Below are positions 34,578-42,998 of a stretch of DNA of 64,000 nt, in pieces. The position numbers and the translations under genes were made by a program. The DNA lies in contig JADHWN010000002.1 of the NCBI GenBank assembly GCA_016783455.1, positions 1 to 64,000 on the forward strand, in the 5' to 3' direction. The notes under the pieces were generated by a model. The model was not told the origin of the DNA, did no database searches, and saw only the letters and a list, made by a program, of their open reading frames with translations. Positions within the stretch are counted from its first letter, which is position 1, and the number at the start of each line of letters is the position of its first letter. The stretch is from Candidatus Bathyarchaeota archaeon (GTDB lineage Archaea; Thermoproteota; Bathyarchaeia; TCS64).

Positions 34578-36413
34578 TCAATGAAAGACGAGAGAGTCGA
34601 GGTGTCCCTGGAACTCCCTTAGCAGGTCTTGTTGGGTGACGAACTCGGGGAGGGTCATATAGAAGAACATGTAGATCCGGTTGACCTCGTCGCAGTACCA
34701 GCTACCTAATATGCCTGTTATTAGGAGTCCTGGCTCTGTCATGTTGACACGCTGGTACACCATCTCATGGTCCTCCTTCACCATAGTCACCAGCGGTCCT
34801 TTGTCGTTGACCTCCGTTCCGCCACTCTCCACCATAGCTAATAGCTCATCAAGAACCGCTTCCAGCTCAGGGACGGACTCAACTGTATCCCATATTATGT
34901 TGATTATCTCAAGGGGATACTCGAACCTGAATTGAACTACACCCGAGATCTCGGATGTGGATTCCTCCCTGAAATCGTTCTCCCGTATAGTCATTCCAAT
35001 GGGATAGTCAAAGGAGAAGCCATACTTGGAGTATATCTCACGCTCGTTCGTGGCACAGATTAATTGGTGCAACAATTCGGGTTCTGGGTCGGGGCCTTCC
35101 CGGATATTAGCAGTGAAGACAACTACCATATCAAAATCGGGAACAACGTATATTCTCTGCTGGTATAGTCCCAACGCGTAATATGCTCCGCTCTGTGGGA
35201 GCGTCCACCAGTGGTATCCATAACCGCTGGATTCTGAATGGTAGAAGGAAGTTTCAGTTGACCTAGCCACCCATTCCGATGGCACGATCTGTTCGCCGTC
35301 CCAAGTGCCGTTGTCTAGATATAGATGACCCAACTTCGCCATGTCACGAGGCTTCAGACTCAGTCCACCGCCCGTATTATAGTACCCCTTACGACGAGCC
35401 CAGTTTACGTTCTCTATTCCCAAGGGTTTAAAGAGGTATTCGCGTGCAAACTCAAGAGTTGTATTCCCCGTTACCTGTTCTAATATTTCTCCGAGAAGAA
35501 TAGAACATCCCGAATTGTAGACCCATTCCACTCCAGGGTCATTTGCCATTGGCCTGTCAAGGACGAATTGTACAGGATCGTCGCTAAGCCACATCTGACG
35601 GTTGACACTCCGATCATCCGTGTACGGGTAAGTCCACTCATCCCACTCAAGTCCCGAAGTCATAATTAGCAGATGCTCCAGCGTCATATTCTGCTTGCGT
35701 GCGTCCAAGTTGGAGATCTCCCTGTCTGGGAAGAAATCTACTACCTTTTGCTCCACGCTATCGAGACAGCCTTCATGAATGGCGATACCGATGAGGGCGG
35801 AGGTGAAGCTCTTTGTTACAGAGTAGAGTTCGTGTAGCCTATCTTGATAGTAATTTGGGTTGGGAAACTCCTCCAGCACGATGTGCCCGTTGCGGACTAC
35901 CATCACGGAGTCGATGGCGAAACCCTGTTCGTCGATATACTCCATCATTTGGGCCAGCTTCTTCGAGTTCATGCTCTGCTCTTCAGGTATGGAGGTCGGC
36001 CACTCTGCCGTAGGCCAATAATCATTTGGGAGAACTTCTATTGTTATCGTATCTTTACCCTCGTTTCCTGCTTTGTCGGCCACGGTCAACGTTACGGTGA
36101 AGTCTCCCGCCTCTGAGTAGGCGTGAATAAAGGCCTCACCCGTTCCGGTGGTGCCATCGCCAAAGTCCCACCTGTAGTTTGTGATCCCGACATTGTCCGT
36201 GGAGTCACCGGCAGAAAACTGGATAAGATTATCCGCTTCGACCTCTGCGAAGTTTGTACTCAATATGGCGACTGGAGGCGTATTGTCACTGCGTGTTAGA
36301 AAGAAGAATCCGCTCATAATCAATAAACCGACTATTCCTGTGATGATGATTGCTTGAAGACTAGAAACAGCCTTTGATACGCTGGGGCACAGCACCCTCC
36401 TGCTAGTTGACAT
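34578..36413 (-). CDS. Membrane-anchored PKD-domain beta-lactamase-like serine hydrolase
   Basis: A 611-aa extracytoplasmic protein. An N-terminal membrane anchor (IIITGIVGLLIMSGFFF) is followed by a PKD domain (about 45-125, WDFGDGTTGTGEAF) and a class C beta-lactamase/esterase domain. The nucleophile motif SVTK (SxxK) and the YNS (YxN) motif are clear; a GYGYHWW segment stands near the place of the third motif. A C-terminal domain of about 150 residues ends the chain. Such archaeal proteins are peptidases or esterases rather than resistance genes. Start at ATG 36413, after AAGGAG; it overlaps the small 36403 gene by 11 nt. Confidence 0.85.
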   Translation of the reverse strand: MSTSRRVLCPSVSKAVSSLQAIIITGIVGLLIMSGFFFLTRSDNTPPVAILSTNFAEVEADNLIQFSAGDSTDNVGITNYRWDFGDGTTGTGEAFIHAYSEAGDFTVTLTVADKAGNEGKDTITIEVLPNDYWPTAEWPTSIPEEQSMNSKKLAQMMEYIDEQGFAIDSVMVVRNGHIVLEEFPNPNYYQDRLHELYSVTKSFTSALIGIAIHEGCLDSVEQKVVDFFPDREISNLDARKQNMTLEHLLIMTSGLEWDEWTYPYTDDRSVNRQMWLSDDPVQFVLDRPMANDPGVEWVYNSGCSILLGEILEQVTGNTTLEFAREYLFKPLGIENVNWARRKGYYNTGGGLSLKPRDMAKLGHLYLDNGTWDGEQIVPSEWVARSTETSFYHSESSGYGYHWWTLPQSGAYYALGLYQQRIYVVPDFDMVVVFTANIREGPDPEPELLHQLICATNEREIYSKYGFSFDYPIGMTIRENDFREESTSEISGVVQFRFEYPLEIINIIWDTVESVPELEAVLDELLAMVESGGTEVNDKGPLVTMVKEDHEMVYQRVNMTEPGLLITGILGSWYCDEVNRIYMFFYMTLPEFVTQQDLLREFQGHLDSLVFH

Positions 36414-36588
36414 CCATCCCAACTCCTTTCTCCTTAGCGAGCTTCTGCCACCGCTCGTCTTTGCTAAGGTCGATTCTCAATACACCATTGGCTCCTTTAA
36501 ACTGTATCAACGCATTTTCTATCATCTCGATCTCTCTATTTTCCATTCGAGAAGTAAAGGTAAGCACATCTGTATTTGCTCTCCTCAT
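36403..36588 (-). CDS. Small protein heading the hydrolase operon, copy B (61 aa)
   Basis: Shares EIEMIENALIQFKGANGV and RID-SK-E-WQKL with the 81-aa protein at 33902, but about 40 internal residues present in copy A are deleted here, and the ATG is one that is followed by an early stop in copy A. The gene overlaps the hydrolase start, so translation is coupled. It may be a degenerate or shortened form. Confidence 0.55.
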   Translation of the reverse strand: MRRANTDVLTFTSRMENREIEMIENALIQFKGANGVLRIDLSKDERWQKLAKEKGVGMDVN

Positions 36589-36638
36589 AACGAACTCGAA
36601 AAAATTCTAGTCAACTGAAAAAATTTAAAATCGATTGA
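36581..36638. promoter_or_regulatory. Divergent promoter region, copy B
   Basis: Second copy of the block at 34189-34246. AATTTAAAATCG contains a TATA-like core just before the regulator at 36653, and the TCAA...TTGA dyad is kept. Conservation between copies while the genes decay suggests a working operator. Confidence 0.5.
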
Positions 36639-36652
36639 ATCTATACTATAAT

Positions 36653-37465
36653 ATGGAAAACGTCTGCAACCTCTTCTTTGAGCTATCTAATGAGGACCGC
36701 CTGAGGATAATGCTCGAACTGGAAAAGGAACCTTTGAAGCTCACCCATGTCTCAAAGAAGCTCGACCTGACTTCATCGGAGGCCCATCGCCAGCTATCGA
36801 GGCTGAGTGAAGCGAAACTGGTCGCGAAAGACGTTGAAGGCTTCTTCAGCCTCACACCCTTCGGAGAACAAGCATTAAACTGGATTCCAGGCTACACGTT
36901 CATCTCCGATAATAGCGAATACTTCCAATCTCACACTCTCTCAAACCTACCCCCTGGCCTATTGCATGGATTGGGAGATTTATCGGGCTGCGTGTTTTCA
37001 CATGATGCCCTGGTATCAGTCAGTCACATCGAGATGATGATACGAGAAGCAGATGAGTATATCTACAATATTCACGACCAATTCCTCCTAAATGCTTATC
37101 CTTTAGCGAGTGAAGCCGTCGAACGAGGGGTAAGTATCAAATCCATCGATCCTGTTGTATATAGTCCATCTCTTCAAATGAAAGGAGAAGTGAGTGAGGA
37201 AGATCAAAAAACATTGTCGCAAGCTATGGAGGATGGCAGACTCATTAATAGAAAAATGGAGCAATTCGATGTATTTCTTTGGATGTCTGAGAAAGAAGTA
37301 GCCATACTCTCATTCCCAACACTTGATGGAAAATTTGATTATCTCGGTTTTACATCAAAAGATGATAGGGCTCTTGAATGGTGTTTTGATCTTTTCAGGT
37401 ACTATTGGGAAAGCGCCGTACCAAAGCATGAATTATCTTTCGCGCGTCCTTACGAAGCACAGTAA
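36653..37465 (+). CDS. Winged-helix regulator with FilR1 (DUF1724) domain
   Basis: A 270-aa archaeal regulator. Residues 1-75 form an ArsR-like winged helix (LSNEDRLRIMLELEKEP, LTSSEAHRQLSRLSEAKLV), and the rest matches the FilR1/DUF1724 effector domain (FSHDALVSVSHIEMMIREAD, YNIHDQFLLNAYPLA, LTFTSKDDRALEW-like end). ATG 36653 aligns with the start in the decayed copy. It is divergent from the small gene and hydrolase, which are its likely targets. Moderately AT-rich. Confidence 0.85.
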   Translation: MENVCNLFFELSNEDRLRIMLELEKEPLKLTHVSKKLDLTSSEAHRQLSRLSEAKLVAKDVEGFFSLTPFGEQALNWIPGYTFISDNSEYFQSHTLSNLPPGLLHGLGDLSGCVFSHDALVSVSHIEMMIREADEYIYNIHDQFLLNAYPLASEAVERGVSIKSIDPVVYSPSLQMKGEVSEEDQKTLSQAMEDGRLINRKMEQFDVFLWMSEKEVAILSFPTLDGKFDYLGFTSKDDRALEWCFDLFRYYWESAVPKHELSFARPYEAQ

Positions 37466-37656
37466 TCAATTACTAGATCACTTGCGAGCTGAGTAAAATA
37501 GCATAGCTCAGAATGTTTTTATTTACCTGTAATGGTGATGTGTAAGGGAGTGACCGGGGATTATAATGTCCCTCGTGGTCAGGGTCACTCTCGTCCAACA
37601 GAGAAATCCCTACTACCTAACGATGGTGGCTAAGGGGTTAACACGTGTTGGTGGAA

Positions 37657-37733
37657 GGGCTGGTAGTTCAGTTGGTATGAATACTGCCTTGGCATGGCAG
37701 GGGTCGGGGGTTCAAATCCCTCCCAGTCCACCA
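37657..37733 (+). tRNA. tRNA-Ala (anticodon GGC)
   Basis: Acceptor strands GGGCTGG/CCAGTCC, discriminator A and encoded CCA. Anticodon stem around loop TTGGCAT gives GGC. T arm GGGGG/CCCTC. It marks the left border of the accessory region, a common integration site, but I found no second copy of its 3' end inside the window. Confidence 0.95.
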
Positions 37734-37865
37734 TTTAAAATCTCTTAATTGGGTAGTTTTTGGGGTTGTTTTGGGGTTTAAAGCTGGTTAATCTATTCTC
37801 TAGTTTTACCCCCCTCAGAGGTTTCCAGCCAAGGTTTAAATTTCTCGTTACATATAGTTGAATCT

Positions 37866-39491
37866 ATGGGAAGCACGGGCAGCAGAGGCCTCATCCTGGG
37901 GGCGCTGATGGACGGAGACCCCATGAGCTGCAGGGGTATCATGGAGGCGACGGGTCTCCGCAGGTCGCAGGTGTACGGTGCCATCTCTCGCTGTTGGCGT
38001 TCGGGGCTCGTACTCCGGACCGAGGAGGCCATCCTGGAGCATGAGCGCGTCTTCAGGGGTCGAAGGGGCGTTTCACGGCACCTTCATCCCTATCACCTGT
38101 ATGTCCTCAGGCCGGAGGGCGTGGACGGGGCCTCCATGGATGGGAGGAGGTTCGTGTGTTTCTCCGTTGATCACCTGGACCCCAGGGGAGGGGGTAAGAT
38201 CAGCAAGGCGAGGAGGATCTTGGGCTTCCTCGAGGAGAATGGGGACGGGGCTTTCTTCTCCACTGATGTCGTGGAGGCTCTCAGCGAGCACGGGGTCACG
38301 GTTCAGGATATCATGCCGAACGTCCGCCGCTTCGAGAGGCAGGGCCTGGTCTACGTGCGGGGGTACAAGTCGGATGATAGGCAGACGCCCTTCAAGGAGG
38401 GGTATCTCCTTACCTGGATCGATCAGGAGATACCTCGGGAGGGTGCCATCGCCGAGGCCGTGAAGCGTACGGACGTCGCCCTCGCGGGTCGGGTCTCCAG
38501 CAGCCCCATAATGGAGAGGGTGCACAGGATTCGGGACATGGTGCTGGAGCACACGGAGCTAAGGAAGCTGGTGGCTGCCTCCTACATCGAGAACAATCTT
38601 GGATGCACCCACTACGAGGTCGAGCACGCCCTGAAGCGGACCCTCCAGCTCTACCCCGACATGAAGGTGCTGAAGATATTCGGCAACTGGAGGTACTACT
38701 ACCACACTTCGATGAGCCCGGAGGACCTGGGCGCCGCGGTGGAGATGAAGAGGAACTACATCCGGAAGGCGAAGGGCCGGGCGAATAGGATAGGGCACAA
38801 CTGGGAGGCGGTGGCCGAGTGGTTCATCGACAGGTTCACGACGGGGGCCCGGTTCTGGACCCAGAATCACAGGAAGGGCAGGATGGACCCCCGGAGGATC
38901 ACGCTGCACCTTCTCAAAGGCGTGGGTGGGCGTAGGAACGCCGCTGAGGTGGACCGGGTCTGGGATGTCACGCCGGGGCCTTTCGCTCCCACCGTCACGT
39001 ATGTGCTGAGCTGCAAGTGGGGCCTCGTCGGCAAGGGGCACGTCGACGACTTCCTCAAGGTGCTAACTTGGAGCAGGGACTTCGGGGTCGACACCGAGGA
39101 CGGCAGGAAGATCAAAAACGGCATCGTCGGGGTGTTCGCGGCCAGCGCCTTCAACCCCAGGGAGAACATACAGATGAAGGATGGGTCGATGGTGAGTCTG
39201 ACCCAGTACGCCGCCAGGCGGGAGCTTCAGATCATCACGGCGGCTCAGTTCAACGAGAAGCAGAGGGAGCGGGGTATCCCCAGGAAGGTGACGGTGCAGG
39301 CGGTCTGCCGTGTCGCCCGGGATGAGGCGGAGGTGAGGGAGGTCTTGGACGCCCTCTGGGAGGACCCGGAGCGGGCTGAGGAGATTCTGGGGGAGGTTCG
39401 GGCTGAGAACGCTGACATCTACAAGTTCGAGGAGATGCTAGAGAACAGCGGGGATGAGCTGACCGGAGCTCACCCGGATGTGGAGGAATAA
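37866..39491 (+). CDS. Winged-helix protein with a nuclease-like (PD-(D/E)xK) core
   Basis: A 541-aa GC-rich gene starting 132 nt after tRNA-Ala. The N-terminus has a winged helix (LGALMDGDPMSCRGIMEATG, then RSQVYGAISRCWRSG), a second helix-turn-helix-like part follows (120-165), and at 312-400 a pattern fits a PD-(D/E)xK nuclease: WEAVAEWF helix, DRVWD (363-367), then TYVLSCKWG (378-386) with the Cys-Lys in place of E-x-K. I do not know the family; a mobile-element resolvase, restriction-like enzyme or DNA-binding protein are the options. Confidence 0.55.
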   Translation: MGSTGSRGLILGALMDGDPMSCRGIMEATGLRRSQVYGAISRCWRSGLVLRTEEAILEHERVFRGRRGVSRHLHPYHLYVLRPEGVDGASMDGRRFVCFSVDHLDPRGGGKISKARRILGFLEENGDGAFFSTDVVEALSEHGVTVQDIMPNVRRFERQGLVYVRGYKSDDRQTPFKEGYLLTWIDQEIPREGAIAEAVKRTDVALAGRVSSSPIMERVHRIRDMVLEHTELRKLVAASYIENNLGCTHYEVEHALKRTLQLYPDMKVLKIFGNWRYYYHTSMSPEDLGAAVEMKRNYIRKAKGRANRIGHNWEAVAEWFIDRFTTGARFWTQNHRKGRMDPRRITLHLLKGVGGRRNAAEVDRVWDVTPGPFAPTVTYVLSCKWGLVGKGHVDDFLKVLTWSRDFGVDTEDGRKIKNGIVGVFAASAFNPRENIQMKDGSMVSLTQYAARRELQIITAAQFNEKQRERGIPRKVTVQAVCRVARDEAEVREVLDALWEDPERAEEILGEVRAENADIYKFEEMLENSGDELTGAHPDVEE

Positions 39492-39533
39492 TCCGCATCT
39501 TTTATCTTCATCTTCATGTGAATCCTGAATACA

Positions 39534-39686
39534 TTGGATCTGCTGACTGTTGGGATACTGGTGTCGATTGTCTGCGTCGTCGCGGTCTCCGTGACGGGCG
39601 TAATGACGTACCTGAAGCTGGGGGAGCTGATCAGGGAGCTTAGGATGGCTCACAGGCTCGAGGAAGAGGAGAGGGACGGAAGATGA
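39534..39686 (+). CDS. Small single-span membrane protein, 50 aa
   Basis: TTG-start frame with one hydrophobic helix (LTVGILVSIVCVVAVSVTGV) and a charged tail (LIRELRMAHRLEEEERDGR). Its TGA overlaps the ATG of the HEPN-like gene in an ATGA, which implies translational coupling. GC-rich like the gene before it, unlike the gene after it. Confidence 0.6.
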   Translation: MDLLTVGILVSIVCVVAVSVTGVMTYLKLGELIRELRMAHRLEEEERDGR

Positions 39687-40072
39687 GAGGGTATAGTGAT
39701 TTGAAGGGTGCTTTTCAAGTGAATCCAGTGAAGCGTATCAAAGATGCAATTAATAACGAGGATTATTTATCTGCCTTTTCTAGTGCTGTAACATATTTTC
39801 AATTATTTAGTTACATACTACTAGCACGAAAATTGAAAGGAAAAATAGGTAGTGAAAAATTAGAGAAATTAAACGTTCCAGGAATAATCATGCTGTCACA
39901 CGTACTAAAAATAATAGACCAACCAGAATATTGTACAATGTGGGATGTTTTAAGCGCTAGAAATAAGTTGGTTCATCCAAATGAAGGTGTAATGCATGAT
40001 CCAACAGATGAAGAGAAACGAGCATTATCTAAGTCAATACTCTGTATTGGAAAATTGTTGCAAAAAATCTAA
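39683..40072 (+). CDS. HEPN-like helical protein, 129 aa
   Basis: An all-helical protein with the RxxxxH signature of HEPN ribonucleases (SARNKLVHP, Arg-Asn-Lys-Leu-Val-His), in the last third. The preceding helices fit a small HEPN/DUF4145-like domain. Many HEPN proteins are RNases of toxin-antitoxin or phage-defence systems. It is sharply AT-rich against the GC-rich gene before it, a sign of transfer. The overlapping membrane protein is the only possible partner seen. Confidence 0.55.
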   Translation: MRGYSDLKGAFQVNPVKRIKDAINNEDYLSAFSSAVTYFQLFSYILLARKLKGKIGSEKLEKLNVPGIIMLSHVLKIIDQPEYCTMWDVLSARNKLVHPNEGVMHDPTDEEKRALSKSILCIGKLLQKI

Positions 40073-40149
40073 ATTGTCTTCACTTAGGTCTGCCCGCTAG
40101 CGCCGGGGCTTGTTCTGAGGCGTATTTAGCGAGGGAAAGTGATCAGAAC

Positions 40150-40335
40150 CTATCGTCGACGATCTCGTGCGGGTCCGGCTTCGTTCATGTTCTCTCTGGC
40201 CATCTCGACGGCGTCCCTGCTCAGCCCTGTGAGCGCGCTGAGCTCGACTGTGGTCGCGGAGCCCCTGTCCTTGAGGGATATGAGGACCCTGCGCTCGTTC
40301 TCGTGCAGCTGTGAGGCTACTTCTTCGGGGTTCAC
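40150..40335 (-). pseudogene. 5' fragment resembling pheS (Phe-tRNA synthetase alpha)
   Basis: A 61-codon frame with GTG start. LHENERRVLISLKDRG and VELSALTGLSRDAVEMARENM look like the N-terminal helix-turn-helix of archaeal PheS, which should continue for over 400 residues. Here it stops after a basic tail (ARDRRR). A TTTTTAAG TATA-like element upstream suggests the native promoter. I read it as a truncated gene at an island junction; a stand-alone small regulator is the alternative. Confidence 0.45.
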
Positions 40336-40510
40336 GGTCTCATCAACCTACCATTACAGGCTTGTGACTCATCTTAAAAATTGTACTGGATAAAATGAAT
40401 TGGCTTATATTACGGTATAAGCAGAAAGCGACATACTTTCTAATGTTCTTTATTTGCTTAACGCGTTCAAACACCTATATTCTTAACATTTACTATTATT
40501 ATCAAAAAAT

Positions 40511-40520
40511 TATAAATATA
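40511..40520 (+). promoter_or_regulatory. TATA box of the secreted caspase-like gene
   Basis: TATAAATATA is centred 25 nt before the GTG at 40540, so the transcript should be leaderless. The surroundings are very AT-rich. Confidence 0.5.
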
Positions 40521-40539
40521 AGTTATACTGTTAGTTTAG

Positions 40540-41364
40540 GTGGAAATTTTGAAGCAGAAGGTTAGAATGGTAATCGCGTTAGTAACTCTCATTTTCCTAA
40601 ACATGGTATCCACAATTGCTTTTACAGGAGCAGATGACGAAACTGATACTGAAGTTGGTATATGGTGGGAAAACTACAATGGCACAGAAGATCAACTGAA
40701 TTATACTGATGAAGATGCTAGATCATTCTCAGATAATCTAGTTGATGATGGATGGACAGAGTTGTTTGATCGAGGAAACGCAGATTCAGATGAGGAACAC
40801 TGGGTCAATTCGGCAAATAACGGAAGTGATAATTCATGGGTGGATGACTGCGACTTCGTGTACTGGACCGGTCACGGCCAGGCAACTCTGTTCCATGTTG
40901 AGTTTCCTAGTATACCAATCTACAACGATTGGGAAATAGTAGAAGCGGAAGAATGTACTTGGGGAGACGACGAAGGCGATCTGGAATGGGTTTTTCTAAA
41001 TTCATGTGAAGCTTTACATGCCAATTACGTGTCGGACTGGGATGATGCCTTTGCTGGGCTTCATGGGATATGCGGATTTCACTCGTTATCTCTTTGGGAC
41101 CCAACATATCGACTGGGTAACGCTACAGCAAACTACTTGGTATCTCAAACATGTATCGGAGGTTCTTGGAAAAAAGCAACTGAGTGGTATTTCGAAGAGA
41201 TAGATAAGGGCAGCGTTACTGCCGCATGTTACTCAGCCTTAATCAACAGACCGGGATACAGCCCCTTCAACTATTACTATGAGTCTACAGACGGCATGTG
41301 GCCCGATTACGGATCAGGCGGAATCACATTATCCGACATAGAATATACCGATTGGAATTGCTAG
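40540..41364 (+). CDS. Secreted caspase-like (DUF6345-like) protein
   Basis: A 274-aa protein with a signal peptide (VIALVTLIFLNMVSTIAF). The mature part is very acidic. FVYWTGHGQA (His112) and WVFLNSCEAL (Cys156) give the strand-His-Gly and strand-Cys pair of clan CD proteases such as caspases and gingipains. GLHGICGFHS and the rest resemble the DUF6345 family. Whether it cuts proteins is not known. The gene is AT-rich and followed 11 nt later by 41376, so they form an operon. Confidence 0.65.
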   Translation: MEILKQKVRMVIALVTLIFLNMVSTIAFTGADDETDTEVGIWWENYNGTEDQLNYTDEDARSFSDNLVDDGWTELFDRGNADSDEEHWVNSANNGSDNSWVDDCDFVYWTGHGQATLFHVEFPSIPIYNDWEIVEAEECTWGDDEGDLEWVFLNSCEALHANYVSDWDDAFAGLHGICGFHSLSLWDPTYRLGNATANYLVSQTCIGGSWKKATEWYFEEIDKGSVTAACYSALINRPGYSPFNYYYESTDGMWPDYGSGGITLSDIEYTDWNC

Positions 41365-41375
41365 GAGATGATAAA

Positions 41376-42365
41376 ATGAGGAAAAAAGACATAGTATGGA
41401 GCACCATGATAATCTCAAGTATCCTTCTACTGTCGAACATCGCATTAACCATGAGCAAAAAAGAGCAAGCCGTTGCACCTACAAAATACATACTCCCACT
41501 GACGCTGGGGTCAACCACTACAGACGAGACACTAACAGTGATACGCACCTGTTCACTATCCCCTAAATATGAGATCGTCCCAGTGCTGCAAGCTAAGAAG
41601 ACATTAGCCACCGATGATGAACTCTTAGTTCTCGCCAAGAAATACGGGGTAATCTCGTCATCCGCTAAGATACGTGACTTCGGCGGCGGAGACAAGGTGC
41701 TATTCGGCAACGGTAAATCCTTCCACACACACGGCCTGGACCACTTCATGCTATCATACGATGATGTAACACATCTAAACAACACGATATCGGAAGAGTC
41801 AGCGAAAAAGGTTGCAGACGAATTCGTAGCGAGGCTTCTTAAAGACAACCCTGACTACCCGTGCACGATCGAATATGACCGGACTGTAATAGGGTCTAGA
41901 CGTATAAGTACAAATCCTGAGACTGGCGAAAAGATAGAGACGATCCATGCATTGAAAGTGAATTATGACCTATACTATGATGGAATACCAATCTATGGTA
42001 ATGGCGCGGATGTCTCCGTCTCAGTGTGTAACTTCAGAATAGTAGGACTGGAGGTGCACCTACCAAAAATCTTCTTCAAGCATAAAACCAGCGATTATAA
42101 AACTCCTGATCAGGCTTTTCAGGAGATGCTTGATAGTCCTAAGCTATCTTTCGGAATACGGTTCAATAGGGATAGAAATGAATCAACTTTCATCGAGCGC
42201 CACGTTGATACTATTGAGCTTTGTTACTATTACCAATTCACACACCCCGAAACAGAGACTGAACTCCTATTATATTATCTCATCTCAGGGACAGACTATC
42301 TGAAAACCAGCAAGGGAATCGTAGACGAGGACTACTTCTATACGCTTATCCCGGCTACTACCTAA
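41376..42365 (+). CDS. Secreted or anchored partner of the caspase-like protein, 329 aa
   Basis: Not recognised. ATG 41376 follows AGGAGATGATAAA. An N-terminal hydrophobic segment (STMIISSILLLSNIALTM) acts as signal or anchor; the rest is strand-rich, with two segments of the PepSY-like kind (SEESAKKVADEFVARLLKDN, IHALKVNYDLYYDGIPIYG). Frames upstream of 41376 overlap the previous gene and are not used. A propeptide or inhibitor role for the caspase-like protein is a guess. Confidence 0.65.
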   Translation: MRKKDIVWSTMIISSILLLSNIALTMSKKEQAVAPTKYILPLTLGSTTTDETLTVIRTCSLSPKYEIVPVLQAKKTLATDDELLVLAKKYGVISSSAKIRDFGGGDKVLFGNGKSFHTHGLDHFMLSYDDVTHLNNTISEESAKKVADEFVARLLKDNPDYPCTIEYDRTVIGSRRISTNPETGEKIETIHALKVNYDLYYDGIPIYGNGADVSVSVCNFRIVGLEVHLPKIFFKHKTSDYKTPDQAFQEMLDSPKLSFGIRFNRDRNESTFIERHVDTIELCYYYQFTHPETETELLLYYLISGTDYLKTSKGIVDEDYFYTLIPATT

Positions 42366-42372
42366 TCTTACA

Positions 42373-42379
42373 TTTTTTT
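42373..42379 (+). terminator. T-run terminator between convergent genes
   Basis: Seven T residues 8 nt after the stop of the 41376 gene, in front of a convergent gene. U-rich runs end archaeal transcripts. Confidence 0.45.
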
Positions 42380-42401
42380 AACAAGCATAATATAAGCAGG
42401 A

Positions 42402-42902
42402 CTATTCCTTTATCCTGGGCTTCGAGACTATCTGGATGGTTTTCCCCTCGGAGTCCTTCATGTACAAGTAGGTGATGATCCCCAGGAGGTCGGTGTACTC
42501 CGAGGTCTCCACTCCCTTCCCCTCCAGGTAGGCCTTGAGGTATCCCTGCATGTTGGCGAAGGTGACTCCCTCCCCGACGACGATGCCGTCGGTCTGGTAG
42601 AACTCGCCTGGTGAGAGAACCCCTTTCGTCTCGGCCCATGAGCACGCCTTCTCGATGATCTCGTCGCTGCCAAGGGTCCTGAAATACGGTGGCTCGTCTC
42701 CGTCTTCGACATTGCTCAACGCCTCACCTATCCAGCCTGGGGCCCACCGCTTAACCAGTTCGCCTACCATGCTGCAGCAGACGGGGCATATAGTGCATTT
42801 CCCGAGAGCGCTCTCGTGTGACACTCCGCCCTCTTTCAGCAATCTACCGCACCATTCACACCTGGGCCAGTACTCATCAGGTATATCCCTTTCATTTGAC
42901 AT
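42402..42902 (-). CDS. Zinc-ribbon-type protein, 166 aa
   Basis: Unknown protein with an N-terminal cysteine cluster: C15 and C18 (RCEWCGR) with C36, C39, C42 and C43 (KCTICPVCC), able to bind one or two zinc ions. The C-terminal 100 residues look like a small alpha/beta domain (GITYLYMKDSEGK-type strands). It is GC-rich between AT-rich operons and divergent from the AbrB-type gene, sharing a TATTAAATATA promoter block near 42955. Confidence 0.6.
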   Translation of the reverse strand: MSNERDIPDEYWPRCEWCGRLLKEGGVSHESALGKCTICPVCCSMVGELVKRWAPGWIGEALSNVEDGDEPPYFRTLGSDEIIEKACSWAETKGVLSPGEFYQTDGIVVGEGVTFANMQGYLKAYLEGKGVETSEYTDLLGIITYLYMKDSEGKTIQIVSKPRIKE

Positions 42903-42998
42903 ATACGATACCTCTTAGGATATCCGGATGGTATATTCTACCCAGAGGGAGGGTATTAAATATACTGTATGGATATCCATACAATAAGGGGGATGATT

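Noticed and set aside
37548..37590. GAGTGACC/GGTCACTC inverted repeat before tRNA-Ala as an RNA gene
   Set aside because: Short stem with a loop of about 27 nt; no box C/D or H/ACA features could be confirmed.
37657..37733. tRNA-Ala as a proven attachment site of the provirus
   Set aside because: No second copy of the tRNA 3' end was found up to 64 kb, so the boundary is only suggestive.
37566..37748. Open frame across tRNA-Ala
   Set aside because: It covers the tRNA gene, and the protein shows tRNA-derived sequence with no domain.
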